A stretch of DNA of 64,000 nt, taken from Bacillus methanolicus MGA3 (GTDB lineage Bacteria > Bacillota > Bacilli > Bacillales > Cytobacillaceae). A program made the position numbers and the translations under genes. Under the pieces are notes generated by a model. It did not search any database, was not told the origin of the DNA, and saw only the letters and a list, made by a program, of their open reading frames with translations. Shown in pieces: positions 42,355 through 51,034 of the stretch; position 1 is the stretch's first letter, and each line of letters starts with the position of its first letter. The stretch lies in assembly GCF_000724485.1 (NCBI RefSeq), contig NZ_CP007739.1, positions 168,001 through 232,000 on the forward strand, written 5' to 3'.

Positions 42355-42434
42355 ATTTCTTCTCCTCTCATGTTGTCTCCTCTTGGCTCAAAATTGGGGA
42401 ACTATCTGCATTTGCATATGCCAGATCGGTAAGA

Positions 42435-42464
42435 ATTAAAAAAGCACACCGGATGTCGGTGTGC
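42435..42464 (-). terminator. Riboswitch-controlled terminator
   Basis: On the minus strand the perfect 8-bp stem GCACACCG/CGGTGTGC is followed by TTTTTTAATT. It lies between the lysine riboswitch and the permease start. Confidence 0.92.
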
Positions 42465-42489
42465 CGATACAACCGCATCAGACAAATGG

Positions 42490-42662
42490 ATAGTTCATCA
42501 TAGCAAACGCCATGACAGTTCTGCACCTGTTCGGATACAGCCCCAGCTGCCATAACCAGAGAAATTATGGCGCTTCGGCGGTGGTTCCTTTCAATTGCTT
42601 CATCGAGTTTCTCTGACTCTCGGACAATTTACTAATAAACACCGCGACCTCTACCTCATCTT
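42490..42662 (-). promoter_or_regulatory. Lysine riboswitch (L box)
   Basis: On the minus strand the conserved pieces occur in order: GATGAGGTAGAGGTCGCGG, the GAGAGTCAGAGAAACTC loop region, TGAAAGGAACCACCGCCGAAG, a paired ATAATTTC...GGTTAT arm, CAGCTGGGGCTG and GTGCAGAACTGTCATGGCG. This agrees with the five-helix L-box aptamer. With lysine bound, the terminator at 42435-42464 should form and shut off the permease gene. Confidence 0.93.
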
Positions 42663-42910
42663 GAGCTGATGAGGAATCATTATTCAACTACACGAATTAG
42701 AATACAGGCTTGGCTATAGAAAGTCAATGAAAAAAGTATCCATAAAAGCCAAGCACTGTTACTAGAATGTTTTACACGAATAAAACCAATATATATTGTT
42801 ATCAAAAAGAGTCAGTCCTTTATGAGTTAGCCTCCGCACTACACTAAAGTATGAAAGCTTGATAAAATTGTGGTAAGTTTAAATGAAATACGGAGAAGAG
42901 GGTGTTTTTT

Positions 42911-43573
42911 ATGTGCGGACGGTTTTCTTTGGCGGAAGATATTCATCGTTTACAGATGCAGTTTCAGTTTGAGTACGAAGGAGAATATATTCCAAGATAT
43001 AATATTGCGCCAAGCCAGAATATATTAACGGTAATACAGGGAAGTCAAGGAAGGGTTGGGAAGCAACTGCGCTGGGGGCTGATTCCATTCTGGGCCAAAG
43101 ATGAAAAGATCGGCTATAAACTTATCAATGCAAGAGCAGAAACGCTGGATGAAAAAGCAAGCTTTAAAAATCCTCTAAAAAAACGAAGATGTTTAATCTT
43201 AGCCGACGGCTTTTATGAATGGAAAAAAGATGGGAAAATAAAACAGCCTTACAGATTTGTCCTAAAAAATAGGGAGCCGTTTGCATTCGCGGGATTATGG
43301 GACCGCTGGGAAAAAGGGAACGAAACCATCTATTCATGCACGATTATCACAACCCGGCCAAATGAGTTAACAGAAAAGGTTCACGATCGAATGCCAGTTA
43401 TCTTGACGCCGGAAAATCAGGCTGCCTGGCTAGATCAAAATATTGAAGATACGGAGTACTTGAAATCCCTCCTTGTTCCATATGATGCCGAAGAAATGGA
43501 AGCATATGAAATTTCAACATTAATTAACTCTCCAAAAAATGAAACAAAGGAAGTCATTGCTCCACTTAAATAA
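42911..43573 (+). CDS. SRAP family protein (YedK/HMCES-like)
   Basis: SRAP proteins crosslink to abasic sites in single-stranded DNA and protect them. The 220-aa protein starts MCGRFSL, with Cys2 as the thiazolidine-forming nucleophile once Met is removed. Other active-site motifs are KLINARAET (Asn), LADGFYEWKK (Glu) and HDRMPVIL (His). The ATG at 42911 rather than 42902 puts Cys at position 2 and follows AGAGGG at a normal distance. The gene is not next to lexA or other repair genes. Confidence 0.94.
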   Translation: MCGRFSLAEDIHRLQMQFQFEYEGEYIPRYNIAPSQNILTVIQGSQGRVGKQLRWGLIPFWAKDEKIGYKLINARAETLDEKASFKNPLKKRRCLILADGFYEWKKDGKIKQPYRFVLKNREPFAFAGLWDRWEKGNETIYSCTIITTRPNELTEKVHDRMPVILTPENQAAWLDQNIEDTEYLKSLLVPYDAEEMEAYEISTLINSPKNETKEVIAPLK

Positions 43574-43595
43574 AAAAGCGCTGAATCTCAGCGCT
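43572..43595. terminator. Bidirectional terminator between SRAP gene and mgtE
   Basis: The perfect stem AGCGCTGA/TCAGCGCT has an ATC loop. The A run at 43572-43577 gives a T run on the minus strand, so it works best for mgtE. Confidence 0.85.
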
Positions 43596-43625
43596 CAAAT
43601 ATTGTTTAATCCCCTAAATAGTTTT

Positions 43626-44984
43626 TCACAATAAATGGTTGATGAACATAGAGGCAAGCCCAAAATACGTACTGAGCGAGAATATATCGTTTAATGTTGT
43701 AATAAGCGGGCCTGAAGCCACAGCAGGGTCAATTTTGAATCGATATAAGATTAAAGGGATAATCGTTCCGGCTAAAGTTCCGATAATAAGAGTAAGAAAC
43801 AGTGAACAGCCGACAACCAATCCTAAAATAGCATTGCCTTGCCAGATAAAAGCGATCAGCGAAATTAAAACGCCGCATATGATGCCAATGATAAATCCTA
43901 CTCCGAGTTCACGAATAATCAAACGGATGATGACTTTTTTATTAATGTCATTCGAGATTAAGCCTCTTACGACAACGGCAAGTGACTGTGTTCCGGTATT
44001 ACCGGTCATTCCAGCAATCATGGGCATAAAAAAAGCAAGGGCTACTACCTTTTGAAGCGTTTCTTCAAAGCCGCTAATGATCTTGCCTGAAACAAGCCCT
44101 ATAAACAAAAGCAATATTAACCAAGGAAGGCGGCGAAAAGCTGCTATGAAAGCTTTCGTCTCAAAATCAATTGATTTCCCAGAAGCCGAAAGCTTTTCTA
44201 TATCCTCATTGGCTTCTTTAATGAAAACGTCAATGATATCATCGACAGTGACAATTCCTATTAAAATGTTTTCATCGTTTACAACAGGCATGGCTAAAAA
44301 GTCATACCGTTCGATAAGTCGTGCAACTTCCTCCTGGTCGGTCGTAACATTGACCGAAATGACTCGTTCGTACATAATGTTGCGGATAATCTCATCAGGT
44401 TCAGCGAGAAGCAAGTCCCGGTAAGATACGACTCCGACAAGTTTTCGTTCTTGGTCGACTACGTATAAATAGTTAATTGTTTCTGCAAATTCGGCAAATA
44501 CTTTAAGTTTTTCAACGGCCTCTTTTACTGTATAATAATTTCTAATCCAAACAAACCGGTTTGTCATTAAGCGTCCGGCTGTTTCAGGAGGGTATTTCAT
44601 AATATCCTGGACAATTTTTGATTCTTCCTGTTTCATTCCGGCTAGTAAGCCTGAAATTTTTTCGGGTGACAGGTCATCTAAAAGAGAAGCAAGATCATCG
44701 TTATCCATTAAATCGAGAACCTTTCCGGTTTTCTCGATGCCAAGTTTATTTAAAACTTCGATTTGTTTTTCTCTGTTCAATTCTTCTATTAAATCAGCAA
44801 GCTGGTCGATTTTTAAATAAAGTAAAAAACGTGTTTTATGCTTCTCCGGCAGATTTTCATATAACTGAGCAATATCGTATGGCTGTAGTTCGTCCATTAT
44901 ATCTTCGAAAACTTTCTTCTTGTTTTCTTTCAAAGATTTGATGATATGAAGAGTAATTTGATCCTCTGTTATGTTTTTAATCAT
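43626..44984 (-). CDS. mgtE: Magnesium transporter MgtE
   Basis: MgtE is a Mg-gated magnesium channel. The 452-aa protein has the three standard parts: a helical N domain (about 1-130, YENLPEKHKTRFLLYL), a CBS pair (about 135-260, VVSYRDLLLAEPDEIIRNIM and VVTVDDIIDVFIKEANEDI) and five membrane helices (about 285-450, GNTGTQSLAVVVRGL and PLITTLNDIFSLSTYFGLA). The acidic VTVDDIIDV loop and pore residues follow the family. The ATG at 44984 follows AAGGAGC at ten bases; the in-frame GTG at 44993 is too close to that site. No magnesium riboswitch is visible upstream. Confidence 0.95.
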   Translation of the reverse strand: MIKNITEDQITLHIIKSLKENKKKVFEDIMDELQPYDIAQLYENLPEKHKTRFLLYLKIDQLADLIEELNREKQIEVLNKLGIEKTGKVLDLMDNDDLASLLDDLSPEKISGLLAGMKQEESKIVQDIMKYPPETAGRLMTNRFVWIRNYYTVKEAVEKLKVFAEFAETINYLYVVDQERKLVGVVSYRDLLLAEPDEIIRNIMYERVISVNVTTDQEEVARLIERYDFLAMPVVNDENILIGIVTVDDIIDVFIKEANEDIEKLSASGKSIDFETKAFIAAFRRLPWLILLLFIGLVSGKIISGFEETLQKVVALAFFMPMIAGMTGNTGTQSLAVVVRGLISNDINKKVIIRLIIRELGVGFIIGIICGVLISLIAFIWQGNAILGLVVGCSLFLTLIIGTLAGTIIPLILYRFKIDPAVASGPLITTLNDIFSLSTYFGLASMFINHLL

Positions 44985-45379
44985 GCTTTTCACGCTCCTT
45001 CCGCCGGTCTTTCTGCTTCCAAGATTATTATAAGTAATTTATCTTTTATTGGAAACGAAAGTATAAGAATAACATTAAGAAAATTTTCGAGAACGACTTA
45101 TCTACAGTTTATGAGCACAATAGGTATTGGCTTACGCTTTTAAAAAGAATAGGCATGGATACAGTAATTTTTTTGAAAACAAGACAAATGATCAAAGATA
45201 TTTTTTTCAATTTTTGATAAAATAGTAACTATATTTATTGATCGTTTTATATAGACAGTGTTTCCAGTGGAGTCGTCTTTTTCTCGCAAGGAGACAGCAA
45301 TCCGCTTTTTTTTATCAATAAAATAAAACAGAATTTTTCCGGAAAAATATAGATTTTCAAACGCTCGGAGGTTTCGCCA
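44985..45379 (+). other. Intergenic stretch between divergent mgtE and the unassigned gene
   Basis: This stretch is AT-rich. I see no riboswitch, RNA gene or clear ORF. A possible weak hairpin lies near 45262-45300 (CCAGTGGAGTCGTC / AGGAGAC region), but its pairing is poor. Confidence 0.4.
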
Positions 45380-46156
45380 GTGAGAAAGCACAATCAAGAG
45401 TTTCGGGATCTTATTTATGTTCATTTAAATGAAAGTGACCATTATGTTATCACGTATGGAATCGAGTTTTTTGAATTTGCCCGTTCACTTTCAGATTCAA
45501 TGAACAATTTGTTATTGCTGAAACACAACTTTGATGATGGGGAATTTAACATGCATACACATCTAGATTATGTTCCCCGTGAGAGACTGGAAAAGCTAGT
45601 AAAGGATGATGTTTACGGATATGGAGATTTCTGCTGGATCGACTTTGACGAAGTCGAAAACCTTGACGAGCTGTCAGGAATTGAGATTGCTGAACTCTTA
45701 TACCTTGGCCATCTTAAGCAGCATTTAAAGCCGCCGTTTTATAACCATCTCGGCAATCTATTTGCTTACCTTGCTCAAGATGATGGATGGTTTAATAAAA
45801 CATATTATCGCCATTTACACCATTTTTACCGGATGCTTGGTGATGTTATTTCCATGAAACTGAATCATTTGAAAATTGATAAGACCCTTTTGGGAATCAA
45901 GAAAAAACGCTCGTATCCTCCTGTAACAAAAGAACTTTTGATGTCGTTGTCAGGGTTTATGAAGGAAGGTGCTGTTTTGTCATTGAAAAATCTTGTAAAA
46001 AACCGAAACCGCTTGGAAATTCCTATTTGGGCAATTGGAGATTTTGACAATATGGATGATATGTATGAAGAATATGAAAAAGTAAATAAGCAAAAAAGTG
46101 ATGCAAAACTTGTCTTTGATAAGAAAATAAGAGAATGGCAGCTTTTTGCGACATAA
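45380..46156 (+). CDS. Conserved-looking protein of unknown function
   Basis: This 258-aa soluble, charged protein has no signal peptide or membrane helix. It is rich in His, Tyr and acidic residues. Notable segments are FNMHTHLDYVPRERL, YGDFCWIDFDEVENLDELSG, EIAELLYLGHLKQHLKPPFYN and YYRHLHHFYRMLGDVIS. A basic part (IDKTLLGIKKKRSYPP) and a C-terminal helix follow. I do not recognise a domain. The GTG at 45380 follows CGGAGG. It lies just upstream of the cobalamin riboswitch but is not part of that transcript. Confidence 0.7.
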   Translation: MRKHNQEFRDLIYVHLNESDHYVITYGIEFFEFARSLSDSMNNLLLLKHNFDDGEFNMHTHLDYVPRERLEKLVKDDVYGYGDFCWIDFDEVENLDELSGIEIAELLYLGHLKQHLKPPFYNHLGNLFAYLAQDDGWFNKTYYRHLHHFYRMLGDVISMKLNHLKIDKTLLGIKKKRSYPPVTKELLMSLSGFMKEGAVLSLKNLVKNRNRLEIPIWAIGDFDNMDDMYEEYEKVNKQKSDAKLVFDKKIREWQLFAT

Positions 46157-46293
46157 AAGTGAAGGAAGGGGCCAGATCCCTCCATTACAACATAAACACG
46201 AATCAAGCCATCTTAATTTATTATGAAAAAATTTTACGTCTCTCATTACAAATTGTGTATAATGATTTTTGACGGAAAATTTCATACATATTT

Positions 46294-46455
46294 GGAACAG
46301 GTGTCTTAATTTTTAAGACTTAAAAGGGAAGTTGGTGAAAATCCAACGCGGTCCCGCCACTGTAAATGGGAACGAGCTGCGTTCAGCCACTGTACAAAGT
46401 TTGTATGGGAAGGTGCAGCAAGTGATGACCATAAGCCAGGAGACCTGCCTGTTCC
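46294..46455 (+). promoter_or_regulatory. Cobalamin riboswitch
   Basis: P1 is closed by GGAACAGG (46294-46301) with CCTGTTCC (46448-46455). Conserved inner parts are AAAAGGGAAGTTGGTG, AATCCAACGCGGTCCCGCCA, CTGTAAATGGGAACGA, GATGACC and the B12 box AGCCAGGAGACCTGCC. It senses adenosylcobalamin and controls the salvage operon through the terminator at 46543-46576. Confidence 0.97.
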
Positions 46456-46542
46456 TTGAGCACCGAGTACCTACGAGGATAGGGAGGTGTGGGAAGGCCT
46501 TTATCATGTCTTTTTTGCTTTTTTGAATAATCGGCCAGTACT

Positions 46543-46576
46543 GCATCTCCATGACTTTTTTGGAGATGCTTTTTTA
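46543..46576 (+). terminator. Riboswitch-controlled terminator before btuF
   Basis: The 9-bp stem GCATCTCCA/TGGAGATGC is followed by TTTTTTATT. It lies 27 bases before the btuF start. Confidence 0.92.
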
Positions 46577-46602
46577 TTTGATTAAATTAGGAGGAGAAAT
46601 AC

Positions 46603-47580
46603 ATGAAAAAACTGTTTTCATTATTTTTAGCAATGCTGCTTGCAGCAGGTATCCTTGCCGGATGTGGCGGAGCAGAAAAACCTGTTAAAGACATTTCTTC
46701 AAATGAACCGAAGAAAGAACTAAAATCAGAAACTGAATTTCCGGTTAAGATTAAAGATGCAACTGGCAAAGAGGTTGTCATAGAATCAAAACCGGAAAGA
46801 ATTGTGTCGCTTATTCCGAGCAATACTGAAATTGCGTTTGCCTTAGGATTGGGGAAAGAAATCGTTGGAGTATCTGATAATGATAATTATCCGAAAGAGG
46901 TAACAAAGAAGGAGAAAATTGGCGGCATGCAAATAAATGTTGAAAAAGTTATTTCGTTAAAACCGAACCTGGTTCTTGCCCACCCATCAATCGCTCAAAG
47001 TTCTAAGGAAGGCTTGCAGCAGTTAAAAGATGCCGGGATTCCTGTTCTCGTTGTAAATGATGCGCAAAATTTTGAACAAGTATACGAGTCGATTAAAATG
47101 ATTGGCACTGCAACAGGTGAAAAGGATGAAGCAGAGAAAATCATACAAAATATGAAAGAACGAATTGCAAAAGTAAAAGAAAAAGCTTCTAAAATCGAAG
47201 AGAGCAAACAAAAGACCGTATATGTTGAAGTATCACCTGCTCCCGAAATTTATACACCGGGAAAAAACACGTTTATGAATGAAATGCTCTCGATTATCAA
47301 TGCAAAAAATGTTTTTGGGGATTTAGAAGGATGGGCAAAAATTGATCAAGAAGCCGTGATTAAAAAAAATCCTGATGTGATTGTGACAACATATGGTTTT
47401 TATGTTAAAGACCCTGTCGGAAACGTGACAAGCCGCAAGGGCTGGGAAAATATCAAAGCCGTAAAAAATAAACAAGTAGTTGATGTCAATTCTGATCTGG
47501 TTTCCCGTCCTGGTCCGCGTCTTGCCGAAGGAGTAGAGGAACTTGCGAAAGCTGTATATCCAGAAATTTTTGCTAAATAA
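46603..47580 (+). CDS. btuF: Corrinoid ABC transporter substrate-binding lipoprotein
   Basis: This 325-aa lipoprotein binds cobalamin or cobinamide outside the membrane. The signal sequence ends in the lipobox LAGC (Cys21). The PF01497 fold spans about residues 45-322, with ERIVSLIPSNTEIAFALGLG, VEKVISLKPNLVLAHPS and the long central helix. AGGAGG precedes the ATG. It is the first gene after the cobalamin riboswitch, and its end overlaps the btuC frame. It resembles B. subtilis YvrC. Confidence 0.94.
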   Translation: MKKLFSLFLAMLLAAGILAGCGGAEKPVKDISSNEPKKELKSETEFPVKIKDATGKEVVIESKPERIVSLIPSNTEIAFALGLGKEIVGVSDNDNYPKEVTKKEKIGGMQINVEKVISLKPNLVLAHPSIAQSSKEGLQQLKDAGIPVLVVNDAQNFEQVYESIKMIGTATGEKDEAEKIIQNMKERIAKVKEKASKIEESKQKTVYVEVSPAPEIYTPGKNTFMNEMLSIINAKNVFGDLEGWAKIDQEAVIKKNPDVIVTTYGFYVKDPVGNVTSRKGWENIKAVKNKQVVDVNSDLVSRPGPRLAEGVEELAKAVYPEIFAK

Positions 47581-48601
47581 CAAAATTATTGCATATTTTA
47601 TTGCAATCATATTTTTCCTTTCGGCAATACTGACTGGAATTGCGTTCGGGACTGTTTATGTCCCGGTTTTTTCGATCATTAAAATTATTGGTGCTGAAAT
47701 TTTCCGTTTTTCACCAATTGATTCTATTGATCCGATGTATTCAAATATTGTGATGAATATCCGTCTGCCGCGAGTTCTCCTGGCTGGTCTTGTAGGGGCA
47801 TCTCTTGCGATTGCAGGAGCTGCCTTTCAAGGTCTTTTGCGCAATCCGCTTGCTGACCCCTATACCCTTGGTGTGTCTTCGGGTGCTTCTGTTGGAGCGG
47901 TAATCGCATTGTTTTTTCAAATCACGCTTCCAATTGCCGGTATGTATACGCTGCCGATGTTAAGTATTACAGCCTCCATTATCACTGTCTTTCTTGTGCT
48001 GCTTTTTGCCCAAAAGATTGAACGATCCATGAAAGTAGAAACACTTATTTTAACAGGCATCATTTTCAGCTCGTTTCTAGGTTCACTTATTTCCTTAATG
48101 ATCGCACTGACTGGTGAAGAGCTTCGGCAAATCATCGGATGGATATTGGGCAGTGTATCAATGCGAGGCTGGGAATACATCAAAATCATTTTGCCATTTT
48201 TTATTATTGGTTCATGCTTGCTGATCATGACTACGAAAGAATTGAATGCACTGTCCTTCGGAGAGGAACGGGCGCAGCATTTAGGTGTTAATGTTCATCG
48301 TCGAAAACTGCTTATTATGATTTCAGGATCGATTCTTACCGGTGCGGCTGTGGCTGTTTCGGGTACAATTGGGTTTGTCGGGCTGGTAGTTCCACACTTT
48401 GTTAGACAATTGTGGGGTCCTGATCATCGTCACTTGTTGCCTTTGTCGATGATTATAGGCGGAGGTTTTTTAATTCTTGCCGACCTTGTTTCACGGACGA
48501 TTATTGCGCCATCCGAACTTCCAATCGGCGTGATTACATCCTTAATAGGAGCTCCGATGTTTGCTGTCATTTTGTTGAGAAGAAGGGAAAGAAGTGGGTA
48601 A
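47543..48601 (+). CDS. btuC: Corrinoid ABC transporter permease
   Basis: This FecCD-family permease of about 352 aa has ten membrane helices. Signature segments are RLPRVLLAGLVGASLAIAGAAFQGLLRNPLADPYTLGVSSGAS (about residues 72-115), GWILGSVSMRGWEYI, the ALSFGEERAQHLGVNV ATPase-contact loop and AVSGTIGFVGLVVPHFVR. The start is uncertain. A TTG at 47543 inside btuF has AAGGAGTAGAGG upstream; a TTG at 47570 is the main alternative. Overlap with both neighbours indicates one transcript. Confidence 0.93.
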   Translation: MRKLYIQKFLLNNKIIAYFIAIIFFLSAILTGIAFGTVYVPVFSIIKIIGAEIFRFSPIDSIDPMYSNIVMNIRLPRVLLAGLVGASLAIAGAAFQGLLRNPLADPYTLGVSSGASVGAVIALFFQITLPIAGMYTLPMLSITASIITVFLVLLFAQKIERSMKVETLILTGIIFSSFLGSLISLMIALTGEELRQIIGWILGSVSMRGWEYIKIILPFFIIGSCLLIMTTKELNALSFGEERAQHLGVNVHRRKLLIMISGSILTGAAVAVSGTIGFVGLVVPHFVRQLWGPDHRHLLPLSMIIGGGFLILADLVSRTIIAPSELPIGVITSLIGAPMFAVILLRRRERSG

Positions 48602-50072
48602 TATGTTAACAATCAGGAATCTTTCCGGCGGATATGGCGGTCAGAATATTATAAAAGGCATTTCCTTTTCGGTTAGGAAAGGAGAATTATTTGGCATTCT
48701 CGGCCCAAATGGCAGCGGGAAAACAACCTTATTAAAAATCATAAGCGGTATTTTGCCGTATGAAGAGGGAGACATTTCCATTAAAGGAAGGCAGTTATCT
48801 TCGTTTTCCCCTAAAGAGCTTGCAAAAGTAATCGCCGTATTGCCTCAACATACCGGACAGGCTTTTTCCTATACGGTAAAAGAAACAGTCTCTCTTGGAA
48901 GATATGCGCATCAAAAGGGCTGGTTTCATACGTGGACGAGCGAAGATGAGGCCATTGTCCGGACTGTTATGGAGCAGACGGGAATAAGCCAATTTCATGA
49001 TCAGCAAATTCATCAGCTTTCCGGAGGAGAACGTCAAAGGGTATTTTTGGCCCAGGCTCTTGCCCAAGAGCCGGAAATACTTCTCCTTGATGAACCGACT
49101 AACCACCTTGATTTGTCTTATCAAAAAGAATTTCTTGATTTATTAAAGTGTTGGACGAAGGAACGCGAACTAACGGTTATCTCGATTTTCCATGATTTGA
49201 ACCTTGCAAGCTTGTATTGCGACCGCTTAATGCTCTTGAGCAAGGGGAAGATCAGTATTAACGATAATCCTAATGAAGTATTAAAAGAAGAGCGAATTCG
49301 GGAAGTTTATCATACAGCGATCCAAAAGCAGCCTCATCCGAAAGTGGCCAAGCCGCAAATGGTCCTGCTTCCGGATTATCAAGAAGAAGAACAAGTACCA
49401 TTTCAGGTTGATGAACGATTTTTGACTATTTCAAAGGAATTCATTGGGCTTTTTTCACCGATCCCTCTCAGAACGATGTCTTCAGGGGTGACTGGTTCGG
49501 GAACTGGCTGGCATAGAACGTTCATAAACAGGCATGTCAGTCAAAATTATGATTGCAGTAACCACCGGAGAGAAATGAGAGATTTTTTAAAGCAAAACGG
49601 TTTTGAACCGGTAGATACGGTTGGAATGATGACAGCTGTCAATCTCGAAGATGCCGTATATCAGCTGTTCAGGGGCGACGGTTTTTCTGTTTTTGTTGTG
49701 ATTACCGCAGGTGCAGGCAATGCAGTGGATGTATCAAGAAGCAAAGAGCACCAAGTGATAACCATTCCCGGAACGATCAATACATGGATTTTTGTGAATG
49801 GAAATATGACGGAAGAGGCTTTTATCCAAGGAATTATGACTGCAACGGAAGCAAAAGTTAAGGTTTTACATGACATGGAGATTTACGATCCAATAACAGG
49901 AACGCTGGCAACCGGAACCTCGACTGACAGCATCTTAATTGCTGCTACCCAACAAGGGCGATTATTGGACTACGCCGGTTCGATTACTCCACTCGGAAAG
50001 CTGATCGGCAAGGGAGTTTATGAGTGTATGACAGAAGCAATTCACAAGTACCAAAAGAGGAAAAAACAATGA
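48594..50072 (+). CDS. btuD: BtuD ATPase fused to CbiZ adenosylcobinamide amidohydrolase
   Basis: This 492-aa fusion has an ABC ATPase at residues 1-255: Walker A GPNGSGKTT, signature HQLSGGERQRVFLAQALAQ, Walker B ILLLDEPTNHLD and H-loop IFHDLNLAS. A CbiZ domain at about 285-485 has TMSSGVTGSGTGWHRTFINR, VGMMTAVNLEDAVYQLF, VVITAGAGNAVDVSR and GTSTDSILIAATQQG. CbiZ hydrolyses adenosylcobinamide to adenosylcobyric acid, so imported corrinoids are remodelled at the point of entry. B. subtilis YvrA looks similar. The GTG at 48594 has AGAAGGG upstream; an ATG at 48603 is possible. Confidence 0.94.
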   Translation: MGNMLTIRNLSGGYGGQNIIKGISFSVRKGELFGILGPNGSGKTTLLKIISGILPYEEGDISIKGRQLSSFSPKELAKVIAVLPQHTGQAFSYTVKETVSLGRYAHQKGWFHTWTSEDEAIVRTVMEQTGISQFHDQQIHQLSGGERQRVFLAQALAQEPEILLLDEPTNHLDLSYQKEFLDLLKCWTKERELTVISIFHDLNLASLYCDRLMLLSKGKISINDNPNEVLKEERIREVYHTAIQKQPHPKVAKPQMVLLPDYQEEEQVPFQVDERFLTISKEFIGLFSPIPLRTMSSGVTGSGTGWHRTFINRHVSQNYDCSNHRREMRDFLKQNGFEPVDTVGMMTAVNLEDAVYQLFRGDGFSVFVVITAGAGNAVDVSRSKEHQVITIPGTINTWIFVNGNMTEEAFIQGIMTATEAKVKVLHDMEIYDPITGTLATGTSTDSILIAATQQGRLLDYAGSITPLGKLIGKGVYECMTEAIHKYQKRKKQ

Positions 50073-51034
50073 TCATTCACCACTTGGCGGCTATTATCCT
50101 TGCATTTTTCCTTGATTTGATAATCGGTGATCCTCCGGGGTGGCCACACCCGGTAAAGTGGATGGGTGCTTTGATTGCTTTTTTTGACAAAAAATTAAAT
50201 AAGGGCAATCATCGCCGGGCTAAAGGGGTTGTCATGCTTATTTCCGTGCTTGTTATTGTGATGGGAGCAACAGGCTTAAGCGTGTATGCTGTCTACCAGA
50301 TTCATCCTTTGGCAGGCGTCATCTGGGAAGGTGTTCTCATCTCTACTGCAGTTGCACAAAAAAGTTTAAAGGAAGCAGCACTGGATGTTTACGAACCATT
50401 ACAAAAAGGTGAAATAGCCGAAGCCAGGGTGAAATTGTCTTATATTGTTGGTAGAGACACGGATCATTTGCCGGAAAGAGAGATTGTTAGAGGAACAGTT
50501 GAAACGGTCGCAGAAAATACAAGCGACGGAGTTACGGCACCGCTGTTTTGGGGATTTCTTGGCGGGGGAGTGTTCGCCCTTGCCTATCGTGCAGTCAATA
50601 CATGCGACTCCATGGTCGGATACCGCAATCAAAAATACGAAAGATTTGGTTTTGCGTCGGCAAAACTGGATGATTTACTAAACTGGCTCCCGAGCAGACT
50701 GACAGCTATAGCAATGTTTTTAAGCATGAAACCGAGGAAAGTAAGCCGGAAGCAGGCGGTTTCCATCGTTTTGCGTGATGCTAAGAAACATCCGAGTCCT
50801 AACAGCGGCTGGGGAGAGGCGGCTGCGGCTGCTATCATTGGCGTTCAGCTCGGGGGAACAAATTATTATGACGGTGTTGTTTCTCACAGAGCAAAAATGG
50901 GTGACCCAATATTTAAGCTTCAGGCAATTCATATCATCGATTCTATCAGACTTATGAAAAGATCAGCTTTCTTATTTTTATTGTTATTGCTGCTTGGAGG
51001 GGTGGCAATTGAAATGGCCATTGCATGGTTCTAA
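50069..51034 (+). CDS. cbiB: Adenosylcobinamide-phosphate synthase CbiB
   Basis: CbiB joins aminopropanol phosphate to adenosylcobyric acid at the membrane. The 321-aa protein has four or five membrane helices and the family motifs DLIIGDPPGWPHPVKWMG (N-terminus), YIVGRDTDHLPEREIVRGTVETVAENTSDGVTAPLFW (about 130-165), NTCDSMVGYRN and HPSPNSGWGEAAAAAIIGVQLGG. The ATG at 50069 overlaps the btuD-cbiZ stop as ATGA, and GAGG lies upstream; longer in-frame starts lie inside the previous gene. In some organisms the symbol cobD is used for this gene. Confidence 0.95.
   Translation: MIIHHLAAIILAFFLDLIIGDPPGWPHPVKWMGALIAFFDKKLNKGNHRRAKGVVMLISVLVIVMGATGLSVYAVYQIHPLAGVIWEGVLISTAVAQKSLKEAALDVYEPLQKGEIAEARVKLSYIVGRDTDHLPEREIVRGTVETVAENTSDGVTAPLFWGFLGGGVFALAYRAVNTCDSMVGYRNQKYERFGFASAKLDDLLNWLPSRLTAIAMFLSMKPRKVSRKQAVSIVLRDAKKHPSPNSGWGEAAAAAIIGVQLGGTNYYDGVVSHRAKMGDPIFKLQAIHIIDSIRLMKRSAFLFLLLLLLGGVAIEMAIAWF

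Noticed and set aside
42368..42553. 61-codon minus-strand ORF upstream of the lysine permease
   Set aside because: It lies in the lysine riboswitch and its terminator.
46332..46526. 64-codon plus-strand ORF in the btuF leader
   Set aside because: It is made of conserved cobalamin riboswitch sequence.
50445..50957. Plus-strand ORFs inside cbiB
   Set aside because: They are alternative frames of a clearly conserved gene with no ribosome binding sites of their own.
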